Positions 43,630 to 53,930 of a stretch of DNA of 61,755 nt are shown one piece after another (position 1 is the first letter of the stretch; every line of letters begins with the position of its first letter). The notes beneath the pieces were generated by a model. That model was not told the DNA's origin and ran no database searches. It was given only the letters and a program-made list of their open reading frames with translations. Where the stretch lies: the NCBI GenBank assembly GCA_927910885.1, contig CAKMOD010000059.1, positions 1-61,755 of the forward strand, written 5' to 3'. Origin of the DNA: an uncultured Prevotella sp. Lineage in GTDB: Bacteria > Bacteroidota > Bacteroidia > Bacteroidales > Bacteroidaceae. Position numbers and translations under genes: made by a program.

Positions 43630-45534
43630 ATGAACAAAAGAAATCTTTTCCTTTATGCAGCCTTGACAGCTCTTTCCGTATCGGCTACGGCACAGACAAT
43701 GAACATCACACGTGTTAGAGATACGACGATTGTGAAGATAATAAAGTCGCCACAGTATCTTCTCCTTCCGATTGAGGAGGGGAAAGACGAGGCGCAGGTG
43801 ATGCTCGACAATGGTAAGAAGACTGATACGTGGATGGATGTAAGGCTGTCGCAGAGCAAGACGGACTATTATGTGCCTTTCAAACTCAATAAGGGTAAGA
43901 CTTCTGTTGTCAAGATTCTAAACTTAAAGGAGGATGCTTTGACCTTGAAGAAAGGACAGCTGAAACTCTCTGATGTTTGGGATGTGACCAATACCGACTT
44001 CTATCGTCCTTCTTATCATCATAGTCCTTCCTATGGATGGATGAACGACCCTGTTGGTATGTTTTATAAAGATGGTGTCTATCACCTCTGTTATCAGTAT
44101 AACCCCTATGGCTCTATGTGGGGAAATATGCATTGGGGACACGCTATAAGTCATAATCTTATTTATTGGAAAGAGGTAGAGCCGACGATTCACCGCGACC
44201 CTATGGGGCATATTTTCTCTGGTAGTACGGTAATAGATAAGAAGGGTACGGTTGGTTATGGTAAGAATGCGATTATCTCCCTTTATACCTCCGATAGCAA
44301 GGAGAATGCACAGACGCAATGTATGGCTTATAGCACCGATGGCGGTTATACTTTCCGTAAGTATGAGAAGAATCCAGTTTTGAAGCCTTTTGATGGTGTG
44401 AAGGATTTCCGAGACCCAAAGGTCTTCTGGTATGAGCCACTTCAGAAGTGGTATATGATAGTTTCTGCCGATAAAGAAATGCGCTTCTATTCGTCGCCAA
44501 ACTTGAAGAACTGGACCTATGTAAGTGCTTTCGGTGCAGGTTATGGTGCACAACCTAACCAGTTTGAATGTCCCGATTTCTTCGAACTTCCCGTTGATGG
44601 TAACCCGAATAAGAAGAAATGGGTGATGATTGTGAATATCAATCCGGGCTGTCTCTTTGGTGGTAGTGCTACGGAGTATTTCGTTGGTGACTTCGATGGG
44701 ACGAACTTCACCTGCGATAGCGACCCTTCTGTGGCTAAGTTCCTCGACTATGGTAAGGACCATTATGCCACTGTTACCTTCTCAGGCGTTAAAGACCGTG
44801 TGTTGGGTATTGCGTGGATGAGCAACTGGCAGTATGCTAACGTTACTCCTATTCGTCAATATCGTGGTGCCAATACGCTTCCACGTGAGTTGAAACTCTT
44901 TACAGGTAAAGATGGACAAATCTATATGTCTTCTAATGTTGTGCCAGAGGTAGTCTTATTAAGAAGGAAGTATAAGCGCTTACCTAACCTGCTTATTGCT
45001 CACGAACGGGACGCAGAGAATGTATCAGTCAGCAAAGAGAATGCTTTTGAATTAGAGATAGATGTAACACCGAATAAGGCAGCTAAGACTGGAATTGTAC
45101 TTTATAATGATAAGGGAGAGAAGGTAGATATCTACTTTGATTTAAAGGCAGGACGACTTGTTATGGATCGTACGGAGAGCGGAAAGGTTCAGTTTGGTGA
45201 GAAGTCAGAACCTCATAAGATTGAAACAGACTATGATAATCGTGAGGAACAGAAGGCTTTAGGTCCAATGCGCAAGCTGAACTCTATTAATTATAAGAAC
45301 GACTTTGCACTTGGCACATGGGCACCATTGAGCCTTTGCAACTCTGAAACCTATCACTTGAATATCTTTGTTGATAAGTGTTCGATTGAAATCTTTGTCA
45401 ATGGTGGTCGCATTTCAATGACTAATCTTGTCTTCCCAACCGCACCTTATACCTCTATCAAGTTCTATTCTGACGGCAATAGAGCCTCCTTTAAAAACAT
45501 AAAGGTGTGCGAGTTAGGAATATTGAATCGTTAA
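43630..45534 (+). CDS. GH32 fructan hydrolase (exo-levanase/inulinase type), periplasmic
   Basis: 634 residues with a signal peptide ending SATAQ. An N-terminal beta domain (about 25-125) precedes the GH32 five-bladed propeller and the C-terminal beta-sandwich (about 460-630). Catalytic residues are present: nucleophile Asp140 (WMNDPVG), Asp262 (FRDPKVF) and acid/base Glu313 (QFECPDFF). The first motif normally reads WMNDPNG; here the Asn is Val, which may shift specificity or rate. It should release fructose from levan or inulin oligosaccharides. It is the outlying member of the fructan locus, with its own promoter shared in sequence with the sensor gene. It corresponds by position and type to B. 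thetaiotaomicron BT1765; this is inference. Confidence 0.88.
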   Translation: MNKRNLFLYAALTALSVSATAQTMNITRVRDTTIVKIIKSPQYLLLPIEEGKDEAQVMLDNGKKTDTWMDVRLSQSKTDYYVPFKLNKGKTSVVKILNLKEDALTLKKGQLKLSDVWDVTNTDFYRPSYHHSPSYGWMNDPVGMFYKDGVYHLCYQYNPYGSMWGNMHWGHAISHNLIYWKEVEPTIHRDPMGHIFSGSTVIDKKGTVGYGKNAIISLYTSDSKENAQTQCMAYSTDGGYTFRKYEKNPVLKPFDGVKDFRDPKVFWYEPLQKWYMIVSADKEMRFYSSPNLKNWTYVSAFGAGYGAQPNQFECPDFFELPVDGNPNKKKWVMIVNINPGCLFGGSATEYFVGDFDGTNFTCDSDPSVAKFLDYGKDHYATVTFSGVKDRVLGIAWMSNWQYANVTPIRQYRGANTLPRELKLFTGKDGQIYMSSNVVPEVVLLRRKYKRLPNLLIAHERDAENVSVSKENAFELEIDVTPNKAAKTGIVLYNDKGEKVDIYFDLKAGRLVMDRTESGKVQFGEKSEPHKIETDYDNREEQKALGPMRKLNSINYKNDFALGTWAPLSLCNSETYHLNIFVDKCSIEIFVNGGRISMTNLVFPTAPYTSIKFYSDGNRASFKNIKVCELGILNR

Positions 45535-46157
45535 CAGATAGTCTTTTAACTCTAATCGGTAGGCAGAATCAAAGCATATTTTGCTCTAATTATCGATTTG
45601 GGGTTAAAGTAAAGGCTGTGGATATATGTTTTTTGGTTCTTCCGAAATATGGAGTGATAAACTAAAACTCTCATATAATAAGGCACACAGAGGGACGGAG
45701 GGGACGGAGCTAAAGGCAATGTCACGAGGTGCCAACGGCACAAAGAGCAACGGAGGTGTAGCATACAGATTTCTGTTAACTTTCGTGTAAATGCTTTGTG
45801 CATAAATTCTCTAATAAAGTTTGGAAACAAGCTCCGTAGCTCTACGCACCGACGGTGCCTCCGTGCCTACCAGTGCTTTGTTTTGATAATCCTCCGTACT
45901 CTCCATTTCTCTGTGTGACATCTCGCCAAAGACCTAAGCTTAGGCGGATTATTATCACTCCAAAATTCTGAAGACCCTATTTTTTATTAAGAACGGACAA
46001 GAATGGAAATGTTAAAAAGATAGTCAACGCTTGCTTAGTAGATACAGAATTACTTACTTCGATACTTGCAAATACAGAAGAAAGAATGTAACTTTGTTGC
46101 GGTAAACCTGTATTATCTCAATTGGTTTTGGGATTATATATAATCTACTTGATAATT
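45535..46157. other. Gene-free region with a large imperfect palindromic element
   Basis: 45683-45918 has inverted ends: GCACACAGAGGGACGGAGG on the left and CTCCATTTCTCTGTGTG on the right. Inside are GGCACC/GGTGCC-type palindromes (CACCGACGGTGCCTCCGTGCC) and GCTCCGTAGCTC. 45594-45607 (CGATTTGGGGTTAA) is identical to 5851-5864. The sensor promoter follows at 46065-46105. No coding frame is supported. Confidence 0.55.
46065..46105 (+). promoter_or_regulatory. Promoter of the hybrid sensor gene, 41-bp block shared with the GH32 gene
   Basis: Matches 43533-43573 at 37 of 41 positions, with TAACTTTG at 46089-46096 as the -7 box, about 60 bases before the start codon at 46158 or 46164. Confidence 0.72.
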
Positions 46158-48793
46158 ATGCAGATGAAGCAATGGCTATATGTCGTTTTTCTTACATGGG
46201 TGTTTTCAGCCTGTTCGGATAACAACGTAAAAAAATATGTTATAGGAGTATCTCAGTGTTCTGAAGATATTTGGCGCGATAAGCTCAACAACGAACTTGT
46301 GATGAGTACCTATCAGCATGATAATGTAACATTGAAATTTGCTTCAGCTAATGATAATGACAGGTTACAGAAACAACAGATTGAACAGTTTATAAAGGAA
46401 GGGGTCAACCTTCTTATTGTTTCTCCCAATCAAATTCATACGATTTCATCGGTCATCGATAAAGCATACGATGCAGGAATCCCTGTTATCCTCTTCGACC
46501 GTAAGACCGATTCAAGAAAGTATACAGCCTTTATAGGGGCTGATAACTATGAGGCAGGACACGAAATAGGCTATTTCATCGGGCAGCAGTTAGAGGGTAA
46601 AGGGAATATAGCAGAGATTTGTGGATTACAAGCATCGTCTCCTGCTATCGAACGAAACCGTGGCTTTATGGATGCGCTGAAGAGTTACCCTAATGTAAAG
46701 GTCGTGGCTCGTGGGTATGGAGACTGGATAAAAGAAAGTGGTGTCACGGCTATGGATAGTATACTTGTGCAGTCTAAGGAGTCTTTCCAATATGTCTTTG
46801 CACAAAATGACCGCATGGCTTTAGGTGCTTTGCAATCTATAAAGAAGCATAAGGTTAAGGGAATAAAAATAGTTGGAATAGATGCTCTTCCTGTACCAGG
46901 AGGAGGTATGGAGAATGTTCGTGATGGTAATTTAGAAGCTTCTTATATCTATCCAACCCGAGGTGATTCGGTTATGCAACTCGCGTTGAATATCCTTGAG
47001 AAGAAGCCTTATAAGCGTGACAACTATCTAAAAGGTGCATTGGTAACAAAGGCAAACGCTAATGTTTTACTTATGCAAAATGAAGAGATGAACAAGCAGA
47101 CCGCCCGTCTCAATGCACTTCATGGGAAGGTAGATACTTATTTGGTGCAATATAATCATCAAAAGATGTATATTGTGCTTTTAGTATAATCCTTCTCTTG
47201 CTGATAGGTATTATGGTTTATATCTATCGAACTATCCTTATGAAGCGAAGAATAGAGGAAGAAGCCAACAAAGCAAAACTTCAGTTTTTTACGAATATAA
47301 GTCATGAATTGCGTACACCACTTACGTTGATAGCTGATCCTGTGAACTATATCATCCATGATGATAACCTTAATTCACAACAACGAAGTATGCTTCAGAT
47401 AGTACAACGTAATGTGCTTGTCCTGACACAATTGGTCAGTGAAATCCTTGACTTCCGTAAGGTGCAGAATGGTAAGATGGAACTACGCCTCTCCGACTTT
47501 AATCTTGCGGAATGTATGAAACAATGGATTAAGCTTTTCAGTGCCTCTGCACAGAAGAAGCATATTGCCATTAGTATGGATGCCCCTGATACAATCATGC
47601 TTAGAGCAGATCAAGATAAGATAGAGCGAATCTGTTATAACCTTCTTAGTAATGCCCTAAAATATACGTCTGAAGGAGGGGAAATCTCTCTGATGGCTAA
47701 AGAGGAGGGTGGGCGTGTTATGATTAGTGTGGCAGATAATGGTTGTGGCATTTCAAGTGATGAGCTTCCTTATATTTTCGATCGTTTCTATCAAGCAAAG
47801 AATGCAGGACGTGGTACGGGTATTGGGTTGGCTATTGTGAAAGCTTTCACAGAATTGCATCACGGAGAAGTAAGTGCTACAAGTATAGAGGGAAAAGGAA
47901 GTACCTTTACTATTCATATTCCTGTTAGACAGAAAGGAGAGGTAACTAACCAGCCTACAGAGAAAATAGAACAATTGGTTGAGCCATCATCCGCAGAAGA
48001 AGTTCCGAATCAAGCTCGTCATATAGATGAACTTATACAGCCTTATCAAACAGATAAACCAGAGGTGTTAATCATTGATGATAATATCGATATTCGCACT
48101 TATTTAAGGTCGGTATTATCCGAAAAGTATAATGTGAGTGAAGCCGCCGATGGAAAAGTCGGTTTGGAACTTGCACGGAAAATAGTTCCAGATATAGTGT
48201 TGTCGGACATTATGATGCCTGTGATGGACGGATTAGCGTTTTGTCAACAGCTGAAAACGGATAAAGCTATCAGTCATATACCTGTCATTTTACTAACAGC
48301 ACGTAGTCTTGATGAGCAACGCGCTGAGGGGTATGAGCATGGCGCAGATGCTTATTTGTCCAAACCATTCTCACTTCGTCTACTCCTTTCACGTATTGAT
48401 AATCTCATAGAAAGTAGGAAAAAGTTGAATCAAACATGGTCAAAAGGTGTTGAGGACGATGAAATAGGTAATATTTCGAATGAAATTGATAAATCTTTCC
48501 TCAAGCAATTGCGAAAGATAATACAAGAAAACCTTGCAAATAGTGATTTAAGTGTAGAGCAGATTGGCGATGAAATCGGACTTTCTCGTGTACAACTTTA
48601 TCGGAAAGTAAAGGCTCTTACGGGATATTCTCCTGTAGAAATTGTACGTAAAGCTCGTCTCACTCGTGCTCGTCATCTCCTTCAAACGACTGAGCGCACG
48701 GTGTCAGAAGTGGCTTATGCTGTTGGCTTCTCTACGCCCAGTTATTTCTCAAAGTGCTATAAAGACGAGTTTGGGGAGAATCCCAAGAAATGA
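46158..48793 (+). CDS. Hybrid two-component system sensor for fructan use (BT1754-like), split by a one-base frameshift
   Basis: A single-chain sensor and regulator of about 878 residues. As sequenced it is two frames: to 47189 and from 47198. Adding one T to the four-T run at 47179-47182 joins them through one membrane helix (VLFSIILLLLIGIMVYIY). Order: short signal with SAC; LacI-type periplasmic sugar-binding domain (about 20-330); membrane helix; HisKA (FFTNISHELRTPLTLI, phospho-His); HATPase (NLLSNALKYT, DNGCGIS, GTGIGLAI); receiver (IIDDNIDIRTYL, phospho-Asp in LSDIMMPVMDG, YLSKPF); AraC HTH (VAYAVGFSTPSYFSKCYK). BT1754 of B. thetaiotaomicron has this build and binds fructose directly, so fructose sensing is a strong inference. 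The start could be 46158 or 46164. Confidence 0.85.
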
Positions 48794-48885
48794 TAATGGA
48801 ATTATGTAATCTGTTTTAAATAAGTGATATAGGTACTTGTGGGTGTGTAAATTTCCTATAACGTGAGGTGTTGAACACTTAAGAA

Positions 48886-48935
48886 AATGAACGATTTGTC
48901 AGATTCGTGAGAATAGACAAATCGTTCATTTATTA
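48886..48935 (+). terminator. Intrinsic terminator after the sensor gene
   Basis: A 15-bp perfect stem: AATGAACGATTTGTC at 48886-48900 with its complement at 48916-48930, followed by an AT-rich tail. Confidence 0.82.
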
Positions 48936-49008
48936 TTAATATCTTTTTTATGTAACATTTATTACATTCGGAGAACGATTATTATTGGAAAAGGATATCA
49001 CCATTTCT

Positions 49009-49016
49009 TATCTTTG
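49009..49016 (+). promoter_or_regulatory. -7 promoter box (TATCTTTG) of the susC operon
   Basis: TATCTTTGCGCC, with ATTGG/TTGGAAAAGG upstream. It decides the susC start: a longer frame opens at 49014, inside this box, so translation must begin downstream at ATG 49068. Confidence 0.75.
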
Positions 49017-49067
49017 CGCCATAAAACCAAAAGAATATTATTTAGTATTACTAACTATCAGAAAGTC

Positions 49068-52000
49068 ATGAAACAATTATTGCGAGTAATCATGAGTCTG
49101 TTACTTCTGATGTATTGTGCTGGGGTTATGGCACAAACTGCAGATGTTAGCGGTAAAGTGATTGACGAACAGGGGGAACCTGTTATTGGTGCATCGGTGG
49201 TACAGAAAGGTACATCAAATGGTACTGTCACCGATATTGATGGTAATTTCACCTTTAAGGCTCCACAAAGTGCTACACTTGTAGTCTCCTATGTAGGCTA
49301 TAAAAGTGTAGAAGTAAAGGCTGGTGTCGGAATAAAGGTACAGCTACAAACAAATGCGAGTGAACTAAACGAAGTTGTTGTTACGGGTTATACAACCCAA
49401 CGCAAAGCAGATCTTACAGGTGCTGTTTCGGTTGTAAGCGTAGATGAATTAGCAAAGCAGAATGAGAACAATCCTATGAAGGCGCTACAAGGTAGGGTTC
49501 CTGGTATGAATATCTCTGCAGATGGTTCACCTTCAGGATCTGCTACGGTACGTATTCGTGGTATTGGAACTCTGAATAATAATGATCCTCTTTATATTAT
49601 AGATGGTGTACCGACTAAGGCTGGTATGCATGAGTTAAATGGTAGTGATATAGAAAGTATCCAAGTTTTGAAAGATGCTTCCTCTGCTTCTATCTATGGT
49701 AGCCGCGCTGCTAATGGTGTTATCATTATTACTACAAAGAAAGGTAAGGAAGGAAGAGTAAACGTAGATATTGACGCTTCTATTGCGGCGTCAATGTATG
49801 CCCATAAGATGAAAGTTCTTAATGCGAAACAATATGGACAGGTAATGTGGCAAGCTTATGTTAACGATGGTATGGATCCAAATACTAATGGTTTAGGGTA
49901 TCGTTATGACTGGGGGTACAACGCACAGGGTAATCCTGTGTTGAATAGCATTAGCATGCGTAAGTATCTTGATGGTGCAGGAACAACACCTGCTGCTGAT
50001 ACAGACTGGTTTGATAAGACGACACGTACAGGTGTTGTTCAGAACTATAATGTAGCGGTAAGTAGCGGTTCAGATCGTCATTCGTCTTATTTCTCATTAG
50101 GTTATTATAAGAACTTAGGTATCATTAAGACATCTGATTTTGATCGTTATTCAGCTCGTATGAATACTGAATATAAGTTGATAAAAGATGTTTTAACCGT
50201 TGGAGAGCATTTTACGTTAAGTCGTACGTCAGAGGTTCAAGCACCTGGTGGGTTCCTTGAGAATGTTCTTCAGTTTAATCCTTCACTCCCTGTTTATACA
50301 GAGAGCGGAACTTATGCGGGTCCAGTCGGTGGTTATCCTGATCGTGAGAACCCAGTTGCACGTCTGTATCGTAACAGTGATAATCGTTATATTTATTGGC
50401 GTACTTTCGGTGACGCATACATAAATCTTCACCTTTTTAAGGGATTTAATTTGCGCTCAACCTTTGGATTGGATTATGCTCAGAAGCAACAGAGATTCTT
50501 TACTTACCCTATAACAGAAGGAACGGTTGCCAATTCAAAGAATGCTGTTGATGCAAAACAAGAACATTGGACAAAGTGGATGTGGAATGCTGTTGCAACT
50601 TATAATTTGCAAGCTGGTTTACATCGTGTAGACGCAATGGCAGGTATTGAGTTGAACCGTGAAGATGATAACTACTTCTCTGGTTATAAAGAAGACTTCT
50701 TGATTCTTAATCCTACCTACATGTGGCCTGATGCTGGTACTGGCACTGCACAAGCTTATGGTGGAGGAAGTGGATACTCTTTGGTGTCTTATTTCGGTAA
50801 ATTGAATTATAATTATGCTGACAAGTATTTAGCTTCATTCACCCTTCGTTATGATGGCTCATCACGATTTGGTAAGAACAATCGTTATGCAACATTCCCT
50901 TCTGTTTCTTTGGGATGGCGCATTAATCAAGAGAAGTTTTTAAAGAGTGCACAATGGTTGAATGATTTAAAACTTAGAGCATCGTGGGGAGCAACTGGTA
51001 ATCAAGAGATTTCTAACATCGCACGTTACACCATATATGTTAGTAACTATGGAGTAAATGAAAATGGTGGTCAGAGTTATGGTACATCATATGATATAGC
51101 AGGTACTAATGGTGGTCGTCAATTACCAAGTGGATTTAAACGTGACCAACTTGGTAATAATGATATCAAATGGGAAACGACCTATCAGACTAATCTTGGT
51201 ATAGACTTCTCTATGCTCAATTCTTCACTTTATGGAAGCTTTGACTGGTATTATAAAAAGACTAAGGATATCCTTGTGCAGATGGCTGGTATCGCAGCTA
51301 TGGGAGAAGGTAGCACACAGTGGATTAATGCTGGTGCTATGGAGAATCGTGGTGTAGAACTCAACTTGGGTTATCGCAAGACAACCAATGGTGGTTTTCA
51401 TTATGACATAGCTGGTAACTTTAGTACTTATCGTAATAAGATTACAGCTCTGCCAGCAACAGTTGCTGCCAATGGTACCTTTGGTGGTAATGGTGTGAAG
51501 AGTGTTATTGGTCATCCTATGGGTGCACAAGTTGGCTATGTTGCAGATGGAATCTTCAAGAGCCAAGAGGAAATAGATAATCATGCGAAACAGGATGGTG
51601 CAAAACTTGGACGTATGCGTTGGAAAGACTTGGATGGCAATAACGTTATTACAGAAGCAGACCAAGACTGGATTTATAATCCAACACCAGACTTTTCTTA
51701 TGGTCTTAATGTGTATCTTGAATACAAAAACTTTGATTTCACAATGTTCTGGCAAGGTGTACAAGGTGTAGATATTATCTCTGATTTAAAGAAGCAGACT
51801 GATATTTGGGCTGGTTTAAATATTGGTTTCCTAAATAAGGGTCAACGCTTGTTAGACGCATGGAGTAGTACCAACCCAAATAGTAATATTCCTGCGCTCT
51901 CACTATCAGATAATAATAATGAAAAGCGTGTTTCTACTTATTGGGTGGAGAATGGCTCATACTTAAAACTACGTACTATTCAGTTAGGATATAATCTGCC

Positions 52001-52169
52001 AAAGAGTATGACGAACCGGCTTGCAATGCAGCGTTTACGTTTCTACCTCAGTGCACAGAATTTATTAACTATACATAGTAAGAGTTTTACCGGTGTTGAT
52101 CCAGAGAATCCAAACTATGGTTACCCAATTCCACTCAATATCACATTCGGTATAAACGTTACATTCTAA
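49068..52169 (+). CDS. SusC/RagA family TonB-dependent outer membrane transporter
   Basis: 1033 residues from ATG at 49068 (signal MKQLLRVIMSLLLLMY, cleaved after VMAQ). After the signal comes the carboxypeptidase-like domain (VSGKVIDEQGEPVIGASV, about 25-110), a TonB-box region with LNEVVVTGY, the plug (ALQGRVPGMNIS, VRIRGIGTLNNNDPLYIIDG) and a 22-strand barrel ending at the last aromatic TFGINVTF. With the SusD protein it forms the lidded importer that takes fructan oligosaccharides through the outer membrane using TonB energy. Fructan as substrate is inferred from the surrounding GH32 and fructokinase genes. SusD follows 23 bases downstream. Confidence 0.93.
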   Translation: MKQLLRVIMSLLLLMYCAGVMAQTADVSGKVIDEQGEPVIGASVVQKGTSNGTVTDIDGNFTFKAPQSATLVVSYVGYKSVEVKAGVGIKVQLQTNASELNEVVVTGYTTQRKADLTGAVSVVSVDELAKQNENNPMKALQGRVPGMNISADGSPSGSATVRIRGIGTLNNNDPLYIIDGVPTKAGMHELNGSDIESIQVLKDASSASIYGSRAANGVIIITTKKGKEGRVNVDIDASIAASMYAHKMKVLNAKQYGQVMWQAYVNDGMDPNTNGLGYRYDWGYNAQGNPVLNSISMRKYLDGAGTTPAADTDWFDKTTRTGVVQNYNVAVSSGSDRHSSYFSLGYYKNLGIIKTSDFDRYSARMNTEYKLIKDVLTVGEHFTLSRTSEVQAPGGFLENVLQFNPSLPVYTESGTYAGPVGGYPDRENPVARLYRNSDNRYIYWRTFGDAYINLHLFKGFNLRSTFGLDYAQKQQRFFTYPITEGTVANSKNAVDAKQEHWTKWMWNAVATYNLQAGLHRVDAMAGIELNREDDNYFSGYKEDFLILNPTYMWPDAGTGTAQAYGGGSGYSLVSYFGKLNYNYADKYLASFTLRYDGSSRFGKNNRYATFPSVSLGWRINQEKFLKSAQWLNDLKLRASWGATGNQEISNIARYTIYVSNYGVNENGGQSYGTSYDIAGTNGGRQLPSGFKRDQLGNNDIKWETTYQTNLGIDFSMLNSSLYGSFDWYYKKTKDILVQMAGIAAMGEGSTQWINAGAMENRGVELNLGYRKTTNGGFHYDIAGNFSTYRNKITALPATVAANGTFGGNGVKSVIGHPMGAQVGYVADGIFKSQEEIDNHAKQDGAKLGRMRWKDLDGNNVITEADQDWIYNPTPDFSYGLNVYLEYKNFDFTMFWQGVQGVDIISDLKKQTDIWAGLNIGFLNKGQRLLDAWSSTNPNSNIPALSLSDNNNEKRVSTYWVENGSYLKLRTIQLGYNLPKSMTNRLAMQRLRFYLSAQNLLTIHSKSFTGVDPENPNYGYPIPLNITFGINVTF

Positions 52170-52192
52170 CAATTATCATCTGACTATATAAT

Positions 52193-53927
52193 ATGAAAAA
52201 AAATAATATATTCAGCACTTGTGCTCGCTACCCTTAGTATGACAAGTTGTTCAGACTTCTTGGATGAACATACTCCACAGGCAACACTAAGTGATGAGCA
52301 AGTAAAGGAGGCTAATCATGTTGATGAACTCGTAACATCAGCTTATGCCATATTTATTTCAGCAGAAGATATCAATTCTTCGTTTTCAATGTGGAATTAT
52401 GATGTCCGCAGTGATGATGCCTATAAAGGCGGTAACGGAACAAGTGATGGAGATGTGTTCCATCAACTTGAAATAGAACAAGGAGTCTTGACCACAAACT
52501 GGAATATTAGCGATATGTGGCAAAGATTATACAATTGTATATCACGTGTCAATACGGCAATAGCTCTTCTTGAACAAGTCAATAGTACTGTCTACCCTCG
52601 AAAGGATGAACGTTTGGCTGAGATGAAGTTTCTACGTGCATATGGACACTTCTTGTTAAAGCGTTTGTATAAAAATATACCTTTTGTTGTAGACCCTAAT
52701 CTTAAGTCAGAGCAATATAACATGCTTTCTAATCGTGAATATACGAATGATCAAGGTTGGCAAGTTATTATTGATGACTTGATGGAATCTTACAATAACC
52801 TTCCTGTTCATCAAGCAGACAAGGGACGACCAACAAAAGCATCAGCTGCAGCGTTCCTAACGAAGGTATATATGTATAAGGCTTATCATCAAGATAATGA
52901 GAACACGAATGAAGTTACAAGTATATCAAAAGACGATCTTTTGAAAGCTGTTCAGTTTAGTGATCCATCTATTTATGCTGCTGGAGGCTATGGCTTAGAG
53001 AGTGATTTCCATAATAACTTTAGGCCAGAACCACAATTTGAGAATGGGAAGGAAAGTCTTTGGGCAATGCAATATTCTATCAATGATGGAACTAAGAATG
53101 GTAATCTCAATTGGAGTTATGGACTAATTGTACCAAATATTCCTGGTGTGACTGACGGAGGATGTGATTTTTATAAACCAAGTCAAAACCTTGTTAATGC
53201 TTATCGTACAGATGCCAATGGACATCCATATATCGGTATATTTAACAATCAAGACTATAATAAAGCAACAGATTATGCAGACCCACGCTTATTCCTTACC
53301 ATTGGTATTCCTGGTTTACCTTATGAATTTAATTCAAAGTTCATGATGGATAGGACTGCTACATGGAGTAGAAGTAATGGATTGTATGGCTATTATGTAA
53401 CTTTAAAGCAGAATGTAGACCCAGAAAGTCCTTATCTGAAGAAAGGGGCATGGTGGGGTACATCAGAGAATCGTATTGTCTTCCGTTATGCAGATGTCCT
53501 ACTTGAACGTGCTGAGGCTTTGGTACAGTTAAATGATGGACGTATTAACGAGGCAATCAATATCATCAATCAAATCCGTAATCGTGCTAAACAGAGTACA
53601 AGTACTATCAGCAATTATCAGAGCGATTATGGTGTGAGATTGAATGTTATGCCGTATACTGGAACCTACAGTCAGGTAGAGGCACTTGATATTGTTAAAA
53701 TGGAGCGTCGTATAGAGATGGGGATGGAATCTGAAAGATTCTTTGACCTTGTAAGATGGGGAGAGGCAGAACGCATACTCAACAAGTATTATGCAGAAGA
53801 GGCTAATGACTGCTCTATCTATAGTAGTGCTCACTTCACTAAAAATAAGAATGAGTACTTGCCAATTCCATATGCACAAATTGCTGCTTCAAACGGACAT
53901 TACAAACAAAATATAGGTCAGTGGTAA
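52193..53927 (+). CDS. SusD/RagB family glycan-binding lipoprotein (frameshifted in signal peptide)
   Basis: About 577 residues once corrected. The open frame runs from about 52221, but the natural ATG is at 52193; the eight-A run at 52196-52203 has one A too many. With seven, the protein starts MKKIIYSALVLATLSMTSC, a proper lipoprotein signal with lipobox. The mature part begins SDFLDEHTPQATLSDEQ and shows the SusD TPR-like fold (EMKFLRAYGHFLLKRLYKNIPF, ADVLLERAEALVQLN, KMERRIEMGMESERFFDLVRWG). It forms the lid on SusC and captures fructan chains. Same operon as susC, 23 bases apart; the DUF4960 gene starts 3 bases after its stop. Confidence 0.9.
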
Positions 53928-53930
53928 AGT

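Noticed and set aside
43924..44763. 279-residue open frame antisense to the GH32 gene
   Set aside because: It is a shadow of the GH32 coding frame, with no domain, signal or promoter.
49014..49067. Longer start for the SusC protein
   Set aside because: It lies within the promoter -7 box, upstream of the likely transcription start, and would bury the signal peptide.
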